64,000 bases of DNA from positions 372,001 through 436,000 of the forward strand of contig NC_085107.1 of assembly GCF_030269925.1 (NCBI RefSeq), given 5' to 3'. This document shows, piece after piece, positions 53,510 to 64,000 of the stretch. The notes below the pieces were generated by a model, which was not told the origin of the DNA, ran no database searches, and saw only the letters and a list, made by a program, of their open reading frames with translations. Source of the stretch: Bombyx mori. Its lineage: Eukaryota; Arthropoda; Insecta; Lepidoptera; Bombycidae. Every line of letters starts with the position of its first letter. Within the stretch, counting starts at the first letter, position 1. The position numbers were made by a program, and so were the translations under genes.

Positions 53510-53670
53510 TGTTTAAATGAAATGTTTAAATGAATTATTTAAATAAATCGTTTAATAATTAAATTAAATTAAATTAATAATTAATTTTTTTAATTAAATT
53601 AATAATTAATTTAATTTTAAAAAAATTAGTGAAATTCAAATTTAGTTAAATTTAAATTTAAATTAGGCAG
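53510..53670. repeat. low-complexity AATTA/TTAAT tract
   Basis: Runs of AAATTAAATTAATAATTAAT and their complement, about 95% A+T. Imperfect palindromic repeats; no coding. Confidence 0.8.
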
Positions 53671-54330
53671 TTCAATTTCGCGCTATTACTATCATTATGT
53701 GCGTAAAGCTTTTTAAACTCTCTCTCGCAGAACTCATTAGCATTCAAACTGTCACCTATTACTGCTTCACAAAAGAAATAGAAGGGGCGGTGGTACCTAC
53801 TCGAACGGGTCATAAGATACTCAAATACCGATGGTACGAGTATGCCAGATGAATTCTCAAAAAGCTCTTTTCTTTTCAAAAAAGTAGATCAGACATTATT
53901 TCTCATTCTGAAAGTTCTTCTAAAAAATAGACATTATTAACCTACTTTGTTCGCAGAATCTTTAATTAGGAAGGCCTCCAGCAAACCACGGGTATTGCTG
54001 AATCAGGAACGTTGTAATTAATATTCACGTATTGTCACAAAAACACCTGAACACCTCAATTTGCAAAAATACAACCTTGCACACCGCGAAATGGAAGCTT
54101 GCGATGACACTTGCATAAATACTGACGCAACTGCATCGAGGACAGGTGCACCGCGCAGGCGTAGTGCGTATCGCATCGATGGAAGGTACTAATTGATTTT
54201 AGGGCGGTGGCTGGACTATATCCGGTCGTCTCAATGCTTGTATAATGTTGCTTACAAGGGACACGCTATACAGAGTGTCCCACGATGAATAATCCCGAAG
54301 ACCCGAAGAATCCATGTACTCGTAGAAGGC
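53671..54330. other. spacer with one dispersed repeat copy
   Basis: Contains the block at 54124-54220 described in findings. No gene. Confidence 0.4.
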
Positions 54331-54337
54331 TTTTTTA

Positions 54338-54475
54338 TGGCTCAGGTGGACGGGTGAGCTTACGATCCACTTGGTACTAAGTGATTAAGGAAGCCCATAG
54401 CCATAAACAATGTAAATGCCATCGCATATCTTGAAACACGAGTTCTAAGTCTCAGTTTTATAGTTCAACGGTTGC
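54338..54475 (-). repeat. Bm1 SINE, degenerate
   Basis: GGTGGACGGGTGAGCTTACG, GGTACTAAGTGATTAAGGAA and AACACGAGTTCTAAGTCTCA match the Bm1 reverse complement with changes. Confidence 0.6.
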
Positions 54476-54479
54476 GAAA

Positions 54480-56350
54480 ACAAAGCAGCAAAAGTGCCCT
54501 TCTTCGCAGTAAACGCAAAGCTGAGCTCAAAGCACAGAGTTTTACCAAGGTATTTTGAACTATGGGCCAGACTGACATCGGACTTGCGTAGTGGTGGAAG
54601 ACTAGATTGGCAAAAGTTACTTTCCGCAGCCTTGGCGAGTGACTAAACAATACGACTCCAAGAGGGATAGCTCTTGTCTTTCACCAATTCTTGCAACATT
54701 CTCTGACTTCTCTTTGACAATAGCCTTCTTATAGGTTCTGGAAGGGGCATTAAATTTCCACCTTTTCTTTAAGATATTAGGATCTTAACGTCTTCTGGCA
54801 TCATTCTATGTTATATACGCTGACCGTTTGAGGGGTGCAGCATCTTGACTGGCTTTATATACCAGGGCTTTCCAATACCTCCAACGGGCACCACCTCAGA
54901 AGAAGGAAACAATCACTCATTTCCAGAAGCACTACATCTTCAAATCAGTCTACACAGATGTCAGGATCGTTAAATGAAAGCAGATTCACTCCATGGGTAG
55001 GATGTGTAGTATGCAGGCACTACGTCGCAACCTACGCATTACGTTGCTGACCTAGCCTGCCAAACACTTCGACACCCAGAACGATAGAGTGATATGACAG
55101 CACGAATGACGCCGTGATCAGATGACCCAAGTGAAGCGTTGACCACCGTACTGTATCCAACTGGGTGAGTAGTCTGCAGAAGGTTCAACACAAGGCTCGT
55201 GCCCCTCAAGCGGTGTCAACGTTGGTATGTAAGCTGAAATCCACATCAAATGTGGAATGGAGATGCCCCGAAAAACTCTGATCCTTTTCTTGACTTTCAT
55301 CTATTTTGGTTGGAGAGTCAAGATTCGGAGAAGTAGGTGCTAAAGTTGAATTCAAGGCAATATTTGAATAAATCGCCGGACACAATGAGCACTCCAGCAT
55401 GGGTTGCGCAAGAAGCAGATGAAGGGTATGGAAGGGCCTCCAACACAACCTGCGTACGGTCACCGGGATCCATTCCACTCGGTCTCCGACACCGGGACTA
55501 CGACCGCACGAAAGGGTTTACACCGGTCGACGGGACAGCTTAGCGGGGCGGAGCTCAGTAGTGACTCCCGGGTTCAGGTCCTCTTCTGACGTTTCACCGG
55601 GTCTCCGTTCCACCTGCTCCTCGTATTCTAATTGTCACCAGGAATACTTACTAGAACTATTATGATTATTTTGCTGCTGTACCTTTGTTGGTAGGCATAT
55701 GGCTTATGGTAGGAAAATCCCGCATTAAGATCATGATATAATTGGAACTCCTCGAATTCATTCTAGACATTCGATGGACTTTCCACGCTCATTTCGTTAA
55801 CCTGTTCCTTCCGGCTATTGATCATAGCTAGAGCATTGCCAGCTTCTTCCCAAAACTGGGTATCCAGACCAGATGACAAGCCGTTTCTACATGGGAGTGG
55901 TGCGATCAATTACCCTATCCAGCCAATTCCAGTTGATAGCAAGAAAGTGAGGCTGCATCAAAGTTAAAGCACCAATATAGTCTTGGTGATTCGAGGCTAC
56001 CGCACAAACTCTTTTAAGGTGCCATGAGTGTTGGCAGGGAAGCCACTGTGGATTATTCTGGCGGTGACGAAAAATTGCCCGAGGCGGCGTATCCGTGGGG
56101 ATATCGGAAAATATTGGCACCCCGCGCTGAAGTTATGGTCTAAGTGTAATTATTTACGTAGGCGATTCGCCCGACCCTTGGACAGTAGATGCACCATAAC
56201 CGAGGACGCTTCATCTTACCACTGGTATATCAGTACTGAAAAAACATGATTGCCGTTGAACCCCTGCTCTCCCCTGGTTTTCTTCACTGACAAAGTAAAT
56301 TCAGCCCAATATTCGTCTCATAAATGTTTCGAAATAGTCTATATAATATT
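54480..56350. other. mixed repeat debris, unclassified
   Basis: Several GC-richer blocks (54830-55060, 55390-55600) have short frames such as MKGMEGPPTQPAYGHRDPFH, likely retroelement remains, but no domain is recognisable. Confidence 0.35.
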
Positions 56351-56353
56351 AGT

Positions 56354-56355
<2 letters not shown>

Positions 56356-56384
<29 letters not shown>

Positions 56385-56425
56385 GCCTATAGCAGTCCGC
56401 TGCTGGACATAGGCCATATTCGTTT
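56356..56425 (-). repeat. RTE-clade LINE 3' end with (TGA)n tail
   Basis: (ATC)n at 56356-56383 followed by AGCCTATAGCAGTCCGCTGC and TGGACATAGGCCATA. Read on the minus strand this is GCCTATGTCCAGCAGCGGAC, the A-Y-x-Q-Q end of RTE ORFs, then TGATGATGA repeats. Compare the + strand RTE end at 44670-44700. Confidence 0.7.
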
Positions 56426-57172
56426 AGGAACCGGTAAATGAGACCCAAAAAAGTGACTTAAATACAAAAGCTGCTACAAACCACATAATATGTAAGCTAT
56501 CTTGTAAAATAGTTTATCTCATATTACTCTCATACCATTCTTAATATCAGATACTAGACAAAATTCAGCAAAAGCCTGAATAAGACATTTCGATGCCAGG
56601 TTTGCAAAAGTTTTGGACCTGAAGTAACCTTTTTATTTACTTAAACGGAAATATGAACACAAAGCATATTTATCACAGTATATCTGGTGCTGAGCGGATA
56701 TCACATTCTCAACACGGCACCGATAACTGCCTAAAATACTACCATCCAACTACGATATCAAAACAATGTACAAATTGCAATGTGACGTGTTAAAGTGCAG
56801 GGCGCGGTCGCACTGCACATGCGCTTATCAGGGCGCTATGGGCGCACAGGGCGATGACTCCGATCCCAGTTTTTACATGAACATACCCCATGTTTTAAGT
56901 ATGTATTTATTTTAAATGCAGTTAATGGAAAAAAGGTCTGAAGTCGTATAATATTATAACTCTTAATTTGTAAAATATAATTTAATTATGATATCAGATT
57001 TTTTTATTTTTTATTACGTAGTATTATCATATTTATAATGATATTGATTGAGGTTGCATGGTTTCCCAAAAATTGTCCTGTGCCTTAAATTATCTCATTA
57101 CTACACTATATAATATATATAGTGAGATTAATAACTACCTACTTTAAATGACTATAATTTATTAATGTCAAG
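56426..57172. other. AT-rich spacer, nothing identified
   Basis: A GC-rich patch at 56797-56860 has no frame or repeat I can name. Confidence 0.45.
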
Positions 57173-57288
57173 GTAGGCAGCGGCTTGGCTCTGCCCCTGG
57201 CATTGCTGAAGTCCATGGGCGACGGTAACCACTCACCATCAGGTGGGCCGTATGCTCGTCGGCCTACAATGGCAATTAAAAAAAAAAC
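57173..57288 (+). repeat. LINE 3' tail (family T), best preserved copy
   Basis: GGCAGCGGCTTGGCTCTGCC, CTGAAGTCCATGGGCGACGG, TAACCACTCACCATCAGGTG, TATGCTCGTCGGCC and an A-rich end. Confidence 0.8.
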
Positions 57289-57806
57289 TTACTTTTCGTC
57301 GAAGGAGCCTCAAAGATTTCACTAGATTAAAAGGATCACTGTATCTCTTTACACAATTCCCGAAATGAAACGGTCAACGCTATCAGAATTTGCAGCGTTC
57401 CGGATGCAACTGACACAGACCGCAGGTGCAACGCGCATAAAATGTATCACGGTAAGAAATGACGCATGCGTAATCGACTGGCCGGCAAGGGCGGTGGCTA
57501 CATCGAATTTAGGTACCAACTTACTCTGCACCGACTTAAAAAAAAACAAGAGGATGACCTGGTTTTGAAAAGTGCTCAACCAATGTTTTATTCCAGATCG
57601 CGGATTTTATTATATATCAAATTAGCATTACCCTAATCCATTGTTATAACAAGAAAGACAAGTTTCAGTGTAACTTTACTTACTAAATCATTAATCTTTA
57701 ATTTAGGAATAGTAAATTCAGACCTTTTTTATGTAATTTCATGACATTGAACCATTATACGCTGTACTGCTTTTTTTTATTTCTTAAATTGGTGGTATTA
57801 AGTGGT
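57289..57806. other. spacer with a dispersed repeat copy
   Basis: Contains the block 57404-57505 (see findings). No gene seen. Confidence 0.4.
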
Positions 57807-57905
57807 GGTACACCTGGTATTAAGTGGTTACTGGAGCCCATGAATATCTACAACGTAAATGCACCACCCACCTTGAGATATCAGTTCTAAGATCTCAGTA
57901 TAGTG
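57807..57905 (-). repeat. Bm1 SINE 3' fragment
   Basis: TGGTATTAAGTGGTTACTGG, AGCCCATGAATATCTACAAC and CACCACCCACCTTGAGATAT match the reverse complement of Bm1. Confidence 0.75.
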
Positions 57906-57981
57906 TAAGGTTTATGATTGTTTATATTAATATGATTATATAGAGTGTAAGGTTTATGATTATTTATATGATTATATAGAG
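57903..57981. repeat. tandem duplication, units of 43 and 36 bp
   Basis: TGTAAGGTTTATGATT..TTTATAT..ATGATTATATAGAG occurs twice, head to tail, with a 7-bp difference. It lies at the probable left border of the Gypsy element. Confidence 0.75.
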
Positions 57982-58267
57982 TCCTGTACATATTAAGAAT
58001 TATTATTAAATATGAGGTTTATATTGCACACCATTAAAATATTGTTAAGTTTAAATCCAACAGTTGACAAATGTCGTCAATAGATGTCACAGGCCAACAA
58101 AATTACATCGCGGTAGCGTTGTGTGTAAAAATTAGTATAAGAAGTCCAAAGCAATTTTGAATGAATCAAGAACAAAACGCATCAATGTACAACTAGCAAA
58201 TTAAAGCAAAGTGTGAACAAAATTGGCCTGTTTAATTTATGTCTGACACCCAAAAGGTCAGAAGCGG

Positions 58268-58278
58268 GATAAATAAGG
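58268..58278 (+). promoter_or_regulatory. TATA-like box of the Gypsy element
   Basis: GATAAATAAGG in a GC-flanked context, about 50 bp before the putative leader donor (58321). Position fits a U3/R border. Confidence 0.4.
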
Positions 58279-58320
58279 CTCTAGAAAACTACCCTTACTA
58301 CGTCCACGGCTCGGAAAAAC

Positions 58321-59035
58321 GTAAGTTATTTTAATTATTTACATGTGAATCACTGATGTTGGAAATGATTATTGCTTGATTGATTGACTGGTGGTTGTGA
58401 ATATTATTTTTTTTATGAAAATTTTTCTTTTTTTCTCTCCTCTTCTCGTTATAACCTGCGTCGAAGTCGTTTTTTCATTATTGCTTTGTAACCGTTTTTA
58501 TGCAAACGCACCGAACGAACTATCAAACCACGTAAATTTCACATGTGCGTTGGGTTGAATAAACTATCAATGACGATTATAGTATAGACTTAATATTTAG
58601 TAAATCTATTAGTTAATATCAGTTTTACATTTCATGTTATTTGAAATAGTTAAAACTTAACACAACATATTAATTCTACCCACCTACCGTTTTATTCGCG
58701 TGGTGATGAAAAGTTAACGGTTTTATCTGTCCTATTAGAATCTAACGACACTCTTTATTGCAAACTGGTTTAAATGGTTACATAAATGCGTCAGGTCATT
58801 GGAAATACATACATGATTTCTTTTTCTCGATAAATGAACATGCATAACAAAGTTTATTCTCTTTTCTTTTCCGCGTTCCGCGAGAAGTGTATGTAACAAA
58901 TTCCTCTTCTAGCTTTTCAGAATGTACCCGATATTGTGCCATTTAAATAACCCTATTCTACTTTTTGCAATTATTAAACCCGATTAAAGCAGTTTATAAT
59001 TTTCATGATTCTAAACTCAATAATGTAAGTTTCAG
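58321..59035 (+). other. possible leader intron of the Gypsy element
   Basis: AAAAAC|GTAAGT at the 5' side and TAAGTTTCAG|TTACG 17 bp before the ORF start. 715 bp, AT-rich, no frames. If spliced, the mRNA would have a short leader before ATG. Inference only. Confidence 0.35.
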
Positions 59036-59052
59036 TTACGCTCAACTGTGAC

Positions 59053-62000
59053 ATGGAGGACGACACTAGCCGAGGGGAAGGGTCTAGTGCTCGTCTAGTA
59101 AAAGGAAGTGGCTTAATGATGAAAGGAGCCCATGTGCTTAGTCGAGGGGAAGGACTAACACATGGGAATGACCAAGGAGCATCCGAGGCTAAGGATGTAG
59201 GTCAACAGGAAAGGATTAGGAGGATGAGCTCGAGGATAGAGCATGGAGCATCCGAGGTTGAGGATGTAGGTCGACAGGAAAGGATTAGGAGGATGAGCTC
59301 GAGGATAGAGCATGGAGCATCCGAGGTTGAGGATGTAGGTCGACAGGAAAGAATTAGGAGGAGGAGCTCGAGCATAGAGCAATCGGTACCATTGGATAAA
59401 ATGGACAAGGACGCTATGATTCGAAGAGAACGGTTGCGTGGAAAGCGATCGTGTGAACGACGATCGCGTAAGCAGCGGTCGAGCAGGCAACAATCAAGCG
59501 GCTCTGATGACAGGGACGAGTACGAAAGAAGGAGATGGAAAACAAGGACAAGAACAGGACAGAGGAGATGGCATGCGTCTTCCTCTTCAGGATCTGATAT
59601 GGGGTCACCGCAGCTTCCGCGCAAGCTTAAGCGTGGTAAGGAGGACGATGGTTCAGATACAAAGGTATTAGTAGATAAATTCTTGAATATTCTTGACAAA
59701 ATAAAAGGTTCAGATAAGCCCAAACTTACGTTTAACACAAATGTTATCCCCGAATTTGACCCAATGGCGAAGGAACAAACTATTCTTACTTGGCTGACGA
59801 AAGTGGAAGAATGTGCTCACATATATGGGTGGGAAGACAGGGAAATTATCCACTATTCCTTGCCCAAGCTTTCTGGTGTCGCTAAAACTTGGTATCAGGG
59901 CTTATCTAGCCTATTATTTACATGGACTGAGTGGAAACAAAAACTTATAGAATCTTTTCCCCAAAGCGAGGACTATGCTGAGTTATTGCATAAAATGTTA
60001 GCAAAAACAGTTAGATACGGTGAGTCGCTTGAACATTACTATTATGCGAAAATTAACTTGCTAAATCGTTGCAAAATTTATGGCAAGGAAGCGGTAGACT
60101 GTTTGCTGTACGGGGTTGAAGATCGTGCCGTTAAAGTGGGTGCTCAAGCCGCTCAATTTAAGCAACCTGAGCAAGTGCTCAAATACTTTAGAACCGTGAA
60201 GGTAGGCAAAGTTCGTGACTCCAGTAACGATGCCAACCTGAAAAAAACAAATCAATCTGGCACGAGCAGGGCGGGCCTTAGTAATAACGGAATCCGTTGC
60301 TTCAATTGCAACGAAATAGGTCACCCTAGTTTTAAATGTACAAAACCTATCGTAAAGTGTACGACCTGCGGGAGGATTGGTCATCAGGCGATTAATTGTT
60401 TTAAAAATAAAACTCCGATTAATAAAGACGATAGTCAGGCCTTAGATAAAAATAATGTACAAAAACAAGTATCTAATGTAACTGTCGATGATCGCGCTAT
60501 TGATAAATATATACTGGATATAAAGATTAACAACTCAAGGGTCAAGTGTCATGTAGATTTAGGGAGTCAATGCTCGTTAATTAGACAGAGTACCGCTAAG
60601 GAGTTGAACCTGAATATCGATGTGAGGGAAGGTATGCCGGTATTAAGAGGAATAGGAGGAAACCTGACTTGTCCTTTAGGTGTAGCTACCGTGAGTGTAG
60701 AAGTTCAAGGGTTAAAAGAAACTATTGAAATATATGTAGTAGAAGATTATGTACTAAGTTACTCAGCATTACTTGGACATTCCTTTACAGAGAAGCCTGA
60801 TATTATAATGACTAAGACTCCGACTAAGATCGTATTTGAAAGACTCGCGTGTACTAAAATAAGACTCATAGTGGAAGATGACACGGAAATAGATGGTAAC
60901 GTTGTACGTCCCATAATTGTTAATGCTGATGGGCAGGGAAACGGTAGCATCTACGTCCATGGCTCGTTAAGGGGTGCTGAAGGAAAAGAGTACTACCTTT
61001 TTCCCGGTGCGTACGAGATAAAAGACAGTCGCACAGCGCTTTTAATTTATAATGCCTCGTCAAACAAGGTTTGTATAAAGAAGGACACTCTCTTAACACG
61101 AGCACTGCGTAATACGCATCCAACACCTTTTTTCCAATCTTGTAGCGTTTTTACCGATAGGGGACTGGATGAAGAGATCAGTTGCAATCCTGAGCTAACA
61201 AAACAGCAACGCGAAGAACTACAAAAGTTATTACTTCAGTATAGCGATTGCTTCTCAAGTGGTCTCAAGGACCTTGGGTTTACCAACATCACTGAGATGG
61301 TGATCGACCTTAACGACACGGAACCAGTCGTGTATCGCCCATACCGTATGTCACATACTGAGCGACAATTGGTAAGAGACATGGTTAAGGAGATGGTAGA
61401 TAATGGTATAGCAAGGGAGTCATCTTCATCATATGCCAGTCCTATAGTCCTGGTACAAAAAAAGAATGGTGAGAAACGATTGTGTGTGGACTATCGAGCT
61501 CTAAATAGAAAGACCAAAAAGGAACACTACCCCCTACCAAGAGTCGAGGATCAGTTGGACCTATTATCCGGTAACACCCTATTTACGTCATTGGACCTTG
61601 CTTCCGGGTACTACCAAATACCAGTCGCCGAGGCCTCCCGTAGTAAAACTGCTTTTGTAACACCTGATGGGCAGTATGAATACAACCGCATGCCTTTCGG
61701 ACTAGTTAATGCACCATCTGTGTTCCAAAGGACAATCCATAAAATATTAAAGGAGGCCCAAATTAAATATGCTGTTGTCTACATGGATGACATACTGATA
61801 CCATCCAAGGATTTTAGAGAAGGCATCCAAAGACTAGGCGAAGTTCTACAGCTTCTGAAGAAAGGCGGACTCACACTGAAATTAAGTAAGTGCCATTTCT
61901 TTTTGAATGTCATAGACTTTCTAGGGTTTGAAGTGAGTGCTAATGGTATCCGCCCAGGTAGTAAAAAAACTAAAGCCGTCTCAAAATTCCCAACACCTAC

Positions 62001-63924
62001 CAATCAGCACGAATTGCGCCAATTTCTGGGTCTGTCTGGGTTCTTCAGACGTTTTATAAAGGGATATGCTACGATAACTGCACCGTTAACGGATTTACTG
62101 AAGAAGGACGCTAACTGGAGTTGGAAACCCGAACAGGATCAGGCGTTCACAGGCACTAAAAGCGCTCTGGTGGAGCGACCGGTGCTAGCTCTATACGACC
62201 CTAAGTCCGAAACCGAGCTACACACGGACGCTTGCAAAGAAGGCCTAGCGGGTATTTTATTGCAGCGTAACTGTAATGGTGCATTGCAACCAGTTTCCTA
62301 TTTCAGCAGGAAAACTACCGCTGACGAACGCAAGTTTCATTCGTACGAGCTCGAAACTTTAGCGGTCATTGCATCTCTCAATCGGTTTAGGGTTTATTTA
62401 GTGGGAATACCATTTAAAATTTTGACTGATTGCAATGCACTCAGGTCCACTCTAACTAAACGTGACTTGATACCTCGCATAGCTAGATGGTGGGTCCAAC
62501 TTCAGGAGTACGACTGTACAATCGAGTACCGGCCTGGTGTTAGCATGGCACACGCGGATGCCTTAAGCAGAAACCCAGTAAATTCTTCTTCAGGTAATAC
62601 ACACGTACTAGATGTTTTACAAATACAGCAAATCGAACAGGACTGGATTGCGACGGTACAAACTGCAGATGACGAGATAAATAAAATCAAAAGGATGCTC
62701 TCTGACCCTTCATCGGCGGAGGTAGCGGACATACACAAAAACTACAGACTGAAGAATGACCGTGTTTACCGCGTGGTAGGTGACGAAATAAAATGGCTGG
62801 TACCCAAAAGTGTACGCTGGCAAATTTTAAAAATGAACCACGATGACGTTGGCCATTGTGGTTTTGAAAGAACCCTACAGCGCATCCGAGGCCATTATTG
62901 GTTCGCGAAAATGCGGCGTTTCGTCCGGAAGTATGTTACCTCCTGCCTTGAGTGCGCGTACCACAAAGCTCCAGGTGGTAAACGAGAAGGAGAGCTCCAC
63001 CCAATCGAAAAGGTGAGCGTGCCGTTCCACACAGTCCACGCGGACCATTTGGGACCGTTTGTTAAAAGCAAGAAAGGCAATTGTTATTTGTTCGTTCTCG
63101 TTGACGGGTTTACAAAATTCGTCAATATAACCCCGGTTAGGAACACCAAATCCAGTACGACCGTGCGAGTACTAAAAGACCATGTAAGTTATTTTGGCGT
63201 TCCTACTCGTCTCATTACAGATAAAGGTACGAGTTTCACCAGTAAGGCGTTTCAAGATTTTACGACCTCTTACGGGATCAAACATATTGTAAATGCCGTT
63301 GCAACGCCTCGAGCAAACGGGCAAGTAGAAAGGTTTAATCGAACGATTCTAGATGCTCTATCGACAGCCAGTCACGGCGGCGACGAAAAGTCGTGGGACA
63401 ACCACATCACTGATATACAGGTTGGTATGAACACAGCTCGACATAAAACTACCCAAAAGAGCCCCTCTGAGCTACTATTTGGATTTAACATAATTAGTAG
63501 AACGGAAGGCATACTTAGTACGGTAATCAATGACACCCTAAATAAGACTCCCATTGAGGAATTGGCGGAAGTCAGACAACAGGCTAGTAAAAAAATAAAA
63601 CGGCAACAAGTTAAAGATGCAGTCAATTTTAATAAGCATAGGAAACCAGCGAGGCAGTACCAAGAAGGGGATTTAGTACGCTTAGCAAGGCAGGTTCCGC
63701 ACGATGGAAAATCTCAAAAGCTCTCTGTTAAGTACCAAGGCCCTTATCGTATACTAAAGGTTCTTCCCAATGATAGGTTCGTGGTAGAAGATACTCCAAT
63801 GACTCGAAAAAAAGGTAGAAGGTATGAAGCAGTTGTATCTATTGATAAGATTCAGCCTTGGATGTCGTTCTGTAGAGAATTGGAGTCTGATGAATCTAGT
63901 AATAGTGTCGATGACAGTGATTAG
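59053..63924 (+). CDS. Gypsy gag-pol polyprotein, 1623 codons, intact
   Basis: Single frame without stops or shifts. The Arg/Ser-rich N-terminus includes three near-identical 23-residue tandem repeats (about residues 43-111, core DVGRQERIRRMSSRIEHGAS). Gag capsid follows (ILTWLTKVEECAHIYGWEDR..SLPKLSGVAKTWY). Two CCHC knuckles start at C416 and C436. Protease HVDLGSQC has D502 (DLG rather than the usual D-S/T-G). RT has VYMDDIL with D912. RNase H has LHTDACKEGLAGILLQ. Integrase has HHCC from H1263 (HDDVGHCGFERT) and D1331, D1390, E1426 (DD35E). Gag and pol are fused with no frameshift signal. No env follows before the window ends. Clade (mag-like with two knuckles) is a guess. Confidence 0.95.
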   Translation: MEDDTSRGEGSSARLVKGSGLMMKGAHVLSRGEGLTHGNDQGASEAKDVGQQERIRRMSSRIEHGASEVEDVGRQERIRRMSSRIEHGASEVEDVGRQERIRRRSSSIEQSVPLDKMDKDAMIRRERLRGKRSCERRSRKQRSSRQQSSGSDDRDEYERRRWKTRTRTGQRRWHASSSSGSDMGSPQLPRKLKRGKEDDGSDTKVLVDKFLNILDKIKGSDKPKLTFNTNVIPEFDPMAKEQTILTWLTKVEECAHIYGWEDREIIHYSLPKLSGVAKTWYQGLSSLLFTWTEWKQKLIESFPQSEDYAELLHKMLAKTVRYGESLEHYYYAKINLLNRCKIYGKEAVDCLLYGVEDRAVKVGAQAAQFKQPEQVLKYFRTVKVGKVRDSSNDANLKKTNQSGTSRAGLSNNGIRCFNCNEIGHPSFKCTKPIVKCTTCGRIGHQAINCFKNKTPINKDDSQALDKNNVQKQVSNVTVDDRAIDKYILDIKINNSRVKCHVDLGSQCSLIRQSTAKELNLNIDVREGMPVLRGIGGNLTCPLGVATVSVEVQGLKETIEIYVVEDYVLSYSALLGHSFTEKPDIIMTKTPTKIVFERLACTKIRLIVEDDTEIDGNVVRPIIVNADGQGNGSIYVHGSLRGAEGKEYYLFPGAYEIKDSRTALLIYNASSNKVCIKKDTLLTRALRNTHPTPFFQSCSVFTDRGLDEEISCNPELTKQQREELQKLLLQYSDCFSSGLKDLGFTNITEMVIDLNDTEPVVYRPYRMSHTERQLVRDMVKEMVDNGIARESSSSYASPIVLVQKKNGEKRLCVDYRALNRKTKKEHYPLPRVEDQLDLLSGNTLFTSLDLASGYYQIPVAEASRSKTAFVTPDGQYEYNRMPFGLVNAPSVFQRTIHKILKEAQIKYAVVYMDDILIPSKDFREGIQRLGEVLQLLKKGGLTLKLSKCHFFLNVIDFLGFEVSANGIRPGSKKTKAVSKFPTPTNQHELRQFLGLSGFFRRFIKGYATITAPLTDLLKKDANWSWKPEQDQAFTGTKSALVERPVLALYDPKSETELHTDACKEGLAGILLQRNCNGALQPVSYFSRKTTADERKFHSYELETLAVIASLNRFRVYLVGIPFKILTDCNALRSTLTKRDLIPRIARWWVQLQEYDCTIEYRPGVSMAHADALSRNPVNSSSGNTHVLDVLQIQQIEQDWIATVQTADDEINKIKRMLSDPSSAEVADIHKNYRLKNDRVYRVVGDEIKWLVPKSVRWQILKMNHDDVGHCGFERTLQRIRGHYWFAKMRRFVRKYVTSCLECAYHKAPGGKREGELHPIEKVSVPFHTVHADHLGPFVKSKKGNCYLFVLVDGFTKFVNITPVRNTKSSTTVRVLKDHVSYFGVPTRLITDKGTSFTSKAFQDFTTSYGIKHIVNAVATPRANGQVERFNRTILDALSTASHGGDEKSWDNHITDIQVGMNTARHKTTQKSPSELLFGFNIISRTEGILSTVINDTLNKTPIEELAEVRQQASKKIKRQQVKDAVNFNKHRKPARQYQEGDLVRLARQVPHDGKSQKLSVKYQGPYRILKVLPNDRFVVEDTPMTRKKGRRYEAVVSIDKIQPWMSFCRELESDESSNSVDDSD

Positions 63925-64000
63925 ATACTTGATTACTCAGTTTATGTTGGACATTTAGTTACTTAAGAAAGAAATTGTTATTTTAATTATTATTTTGATA

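Larger units (their letters stand above)
57946..64000 (+). mobile_element. Ty3/Gypsy LTR retrotransposon, intact ORF, 3' end outside window
   Basis: 5' part: probable LTR/leader from about 57946 with a TATA-like GATAAATAAGG at 58268-58278 and a possible leader intron 58321-59035 (donor GTAAGT, acceptor TTTCAG). ORF 59053-63924, then 76 bp to the window edge. The 3' LTR is not in view, so LTR identity and target duplication cannot be judged. It lies beyond the minus-strand gene's first visible exon. Confidence 0.85.

Noticed and set aside
56356..56383. (ATC)n as a coding His/Met repeat or CRISPR-like array
   Set aside because: Simple triplet repeat forming the tail of an RTE LINE on the minus strand; no spacer structure.
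59155..59738. Two minus-strand ORFs over the Gypsy gag N-terminus
   Set aside because: They are shadows of the tandem repeats on the + strand.
1..64000. CRISPR arrays, rRNA genes, bacterial operons
   Set aside because: No regularly spaced direct repeats with unique spacers, no rRNA-like sequence, and gene structure is eukaryotic with introns.

Overview
This window looks like nuclear DNA of a silkmoth (Bombyx mori or a close relative). The main reason is about a dozen copies of the Bm1 SINE, one of them full length with a tRNA-like head. Many lepidopteran LINE 3' tails and AT-rich spacer support this. There is no operon structure, CRISPR array or bacterial feature. Host coding sequence is short exons in introns filled with nested transposable elements.

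Left part (1-18.9 kb, + strand): one host gene runs from the left edge to 18889. Its exons join in compatible phases into a SMYD4-type protein: TPR helices, split SET domain, MYND zinc finger and cysteine-rich post-SET segment. Its introns hold a LINE C-terminal fragment (730-1075), an R1-clade LINE fragment (3930-4800), a dead DD37D mariner with 35-bp TIRs (6613-7889), solo LTRs, a LINE copy with a 16-bp target duplication, and several Bm1 copies.

Middle (19-32 kb): a graveyard of non-LTR retrotransposons (19.6-21.7, 22.1-23.5, 24.2-25.0 and 26.3-27.7 kb; the last has an open 374-codon RT frame), then an internally deleted Ty3/Gypsy element inserted into a Bm1 SINE (28.5-30.7 kb).

Right-middle (32.5-52.7 kb, - strand): a second host gene reads right to left. 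Four exons (52653-52566, 52272-51799, 48565-48398, 32783-32508) join in phase and encode an acidic, Ser/Asn-rich then Pro-rich protein that I do not recognise. Its intron of about 15.6 kb contains a mariner split by a full-length Copia with identical 173-bp LTRs and an intact 1250-codon frame, a 3.7-kb TIR transposon with subterminal palindromes, a GGGGTAAATT-terminal repeat mosaic and a full-length Bm1. An exon-like reading frame ending in a membrane segment (49041-48888, -) lies between two of the exons and may be an alternative terminal exon or another gene's end.

Right part (53-64 kb): AT-rich spacer and repeat debris, then a Ty3/Gypsy element with one uninterrupted 1623-codon gag-pol frame (59053-63924) that continues past the window. 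Its 5' part has a TATA-like box and a possible spliced leader.

The two host genes show no functional link; they are convergent. Most of the biology here is transposon nesting, which gives a relative insertion order for several families.
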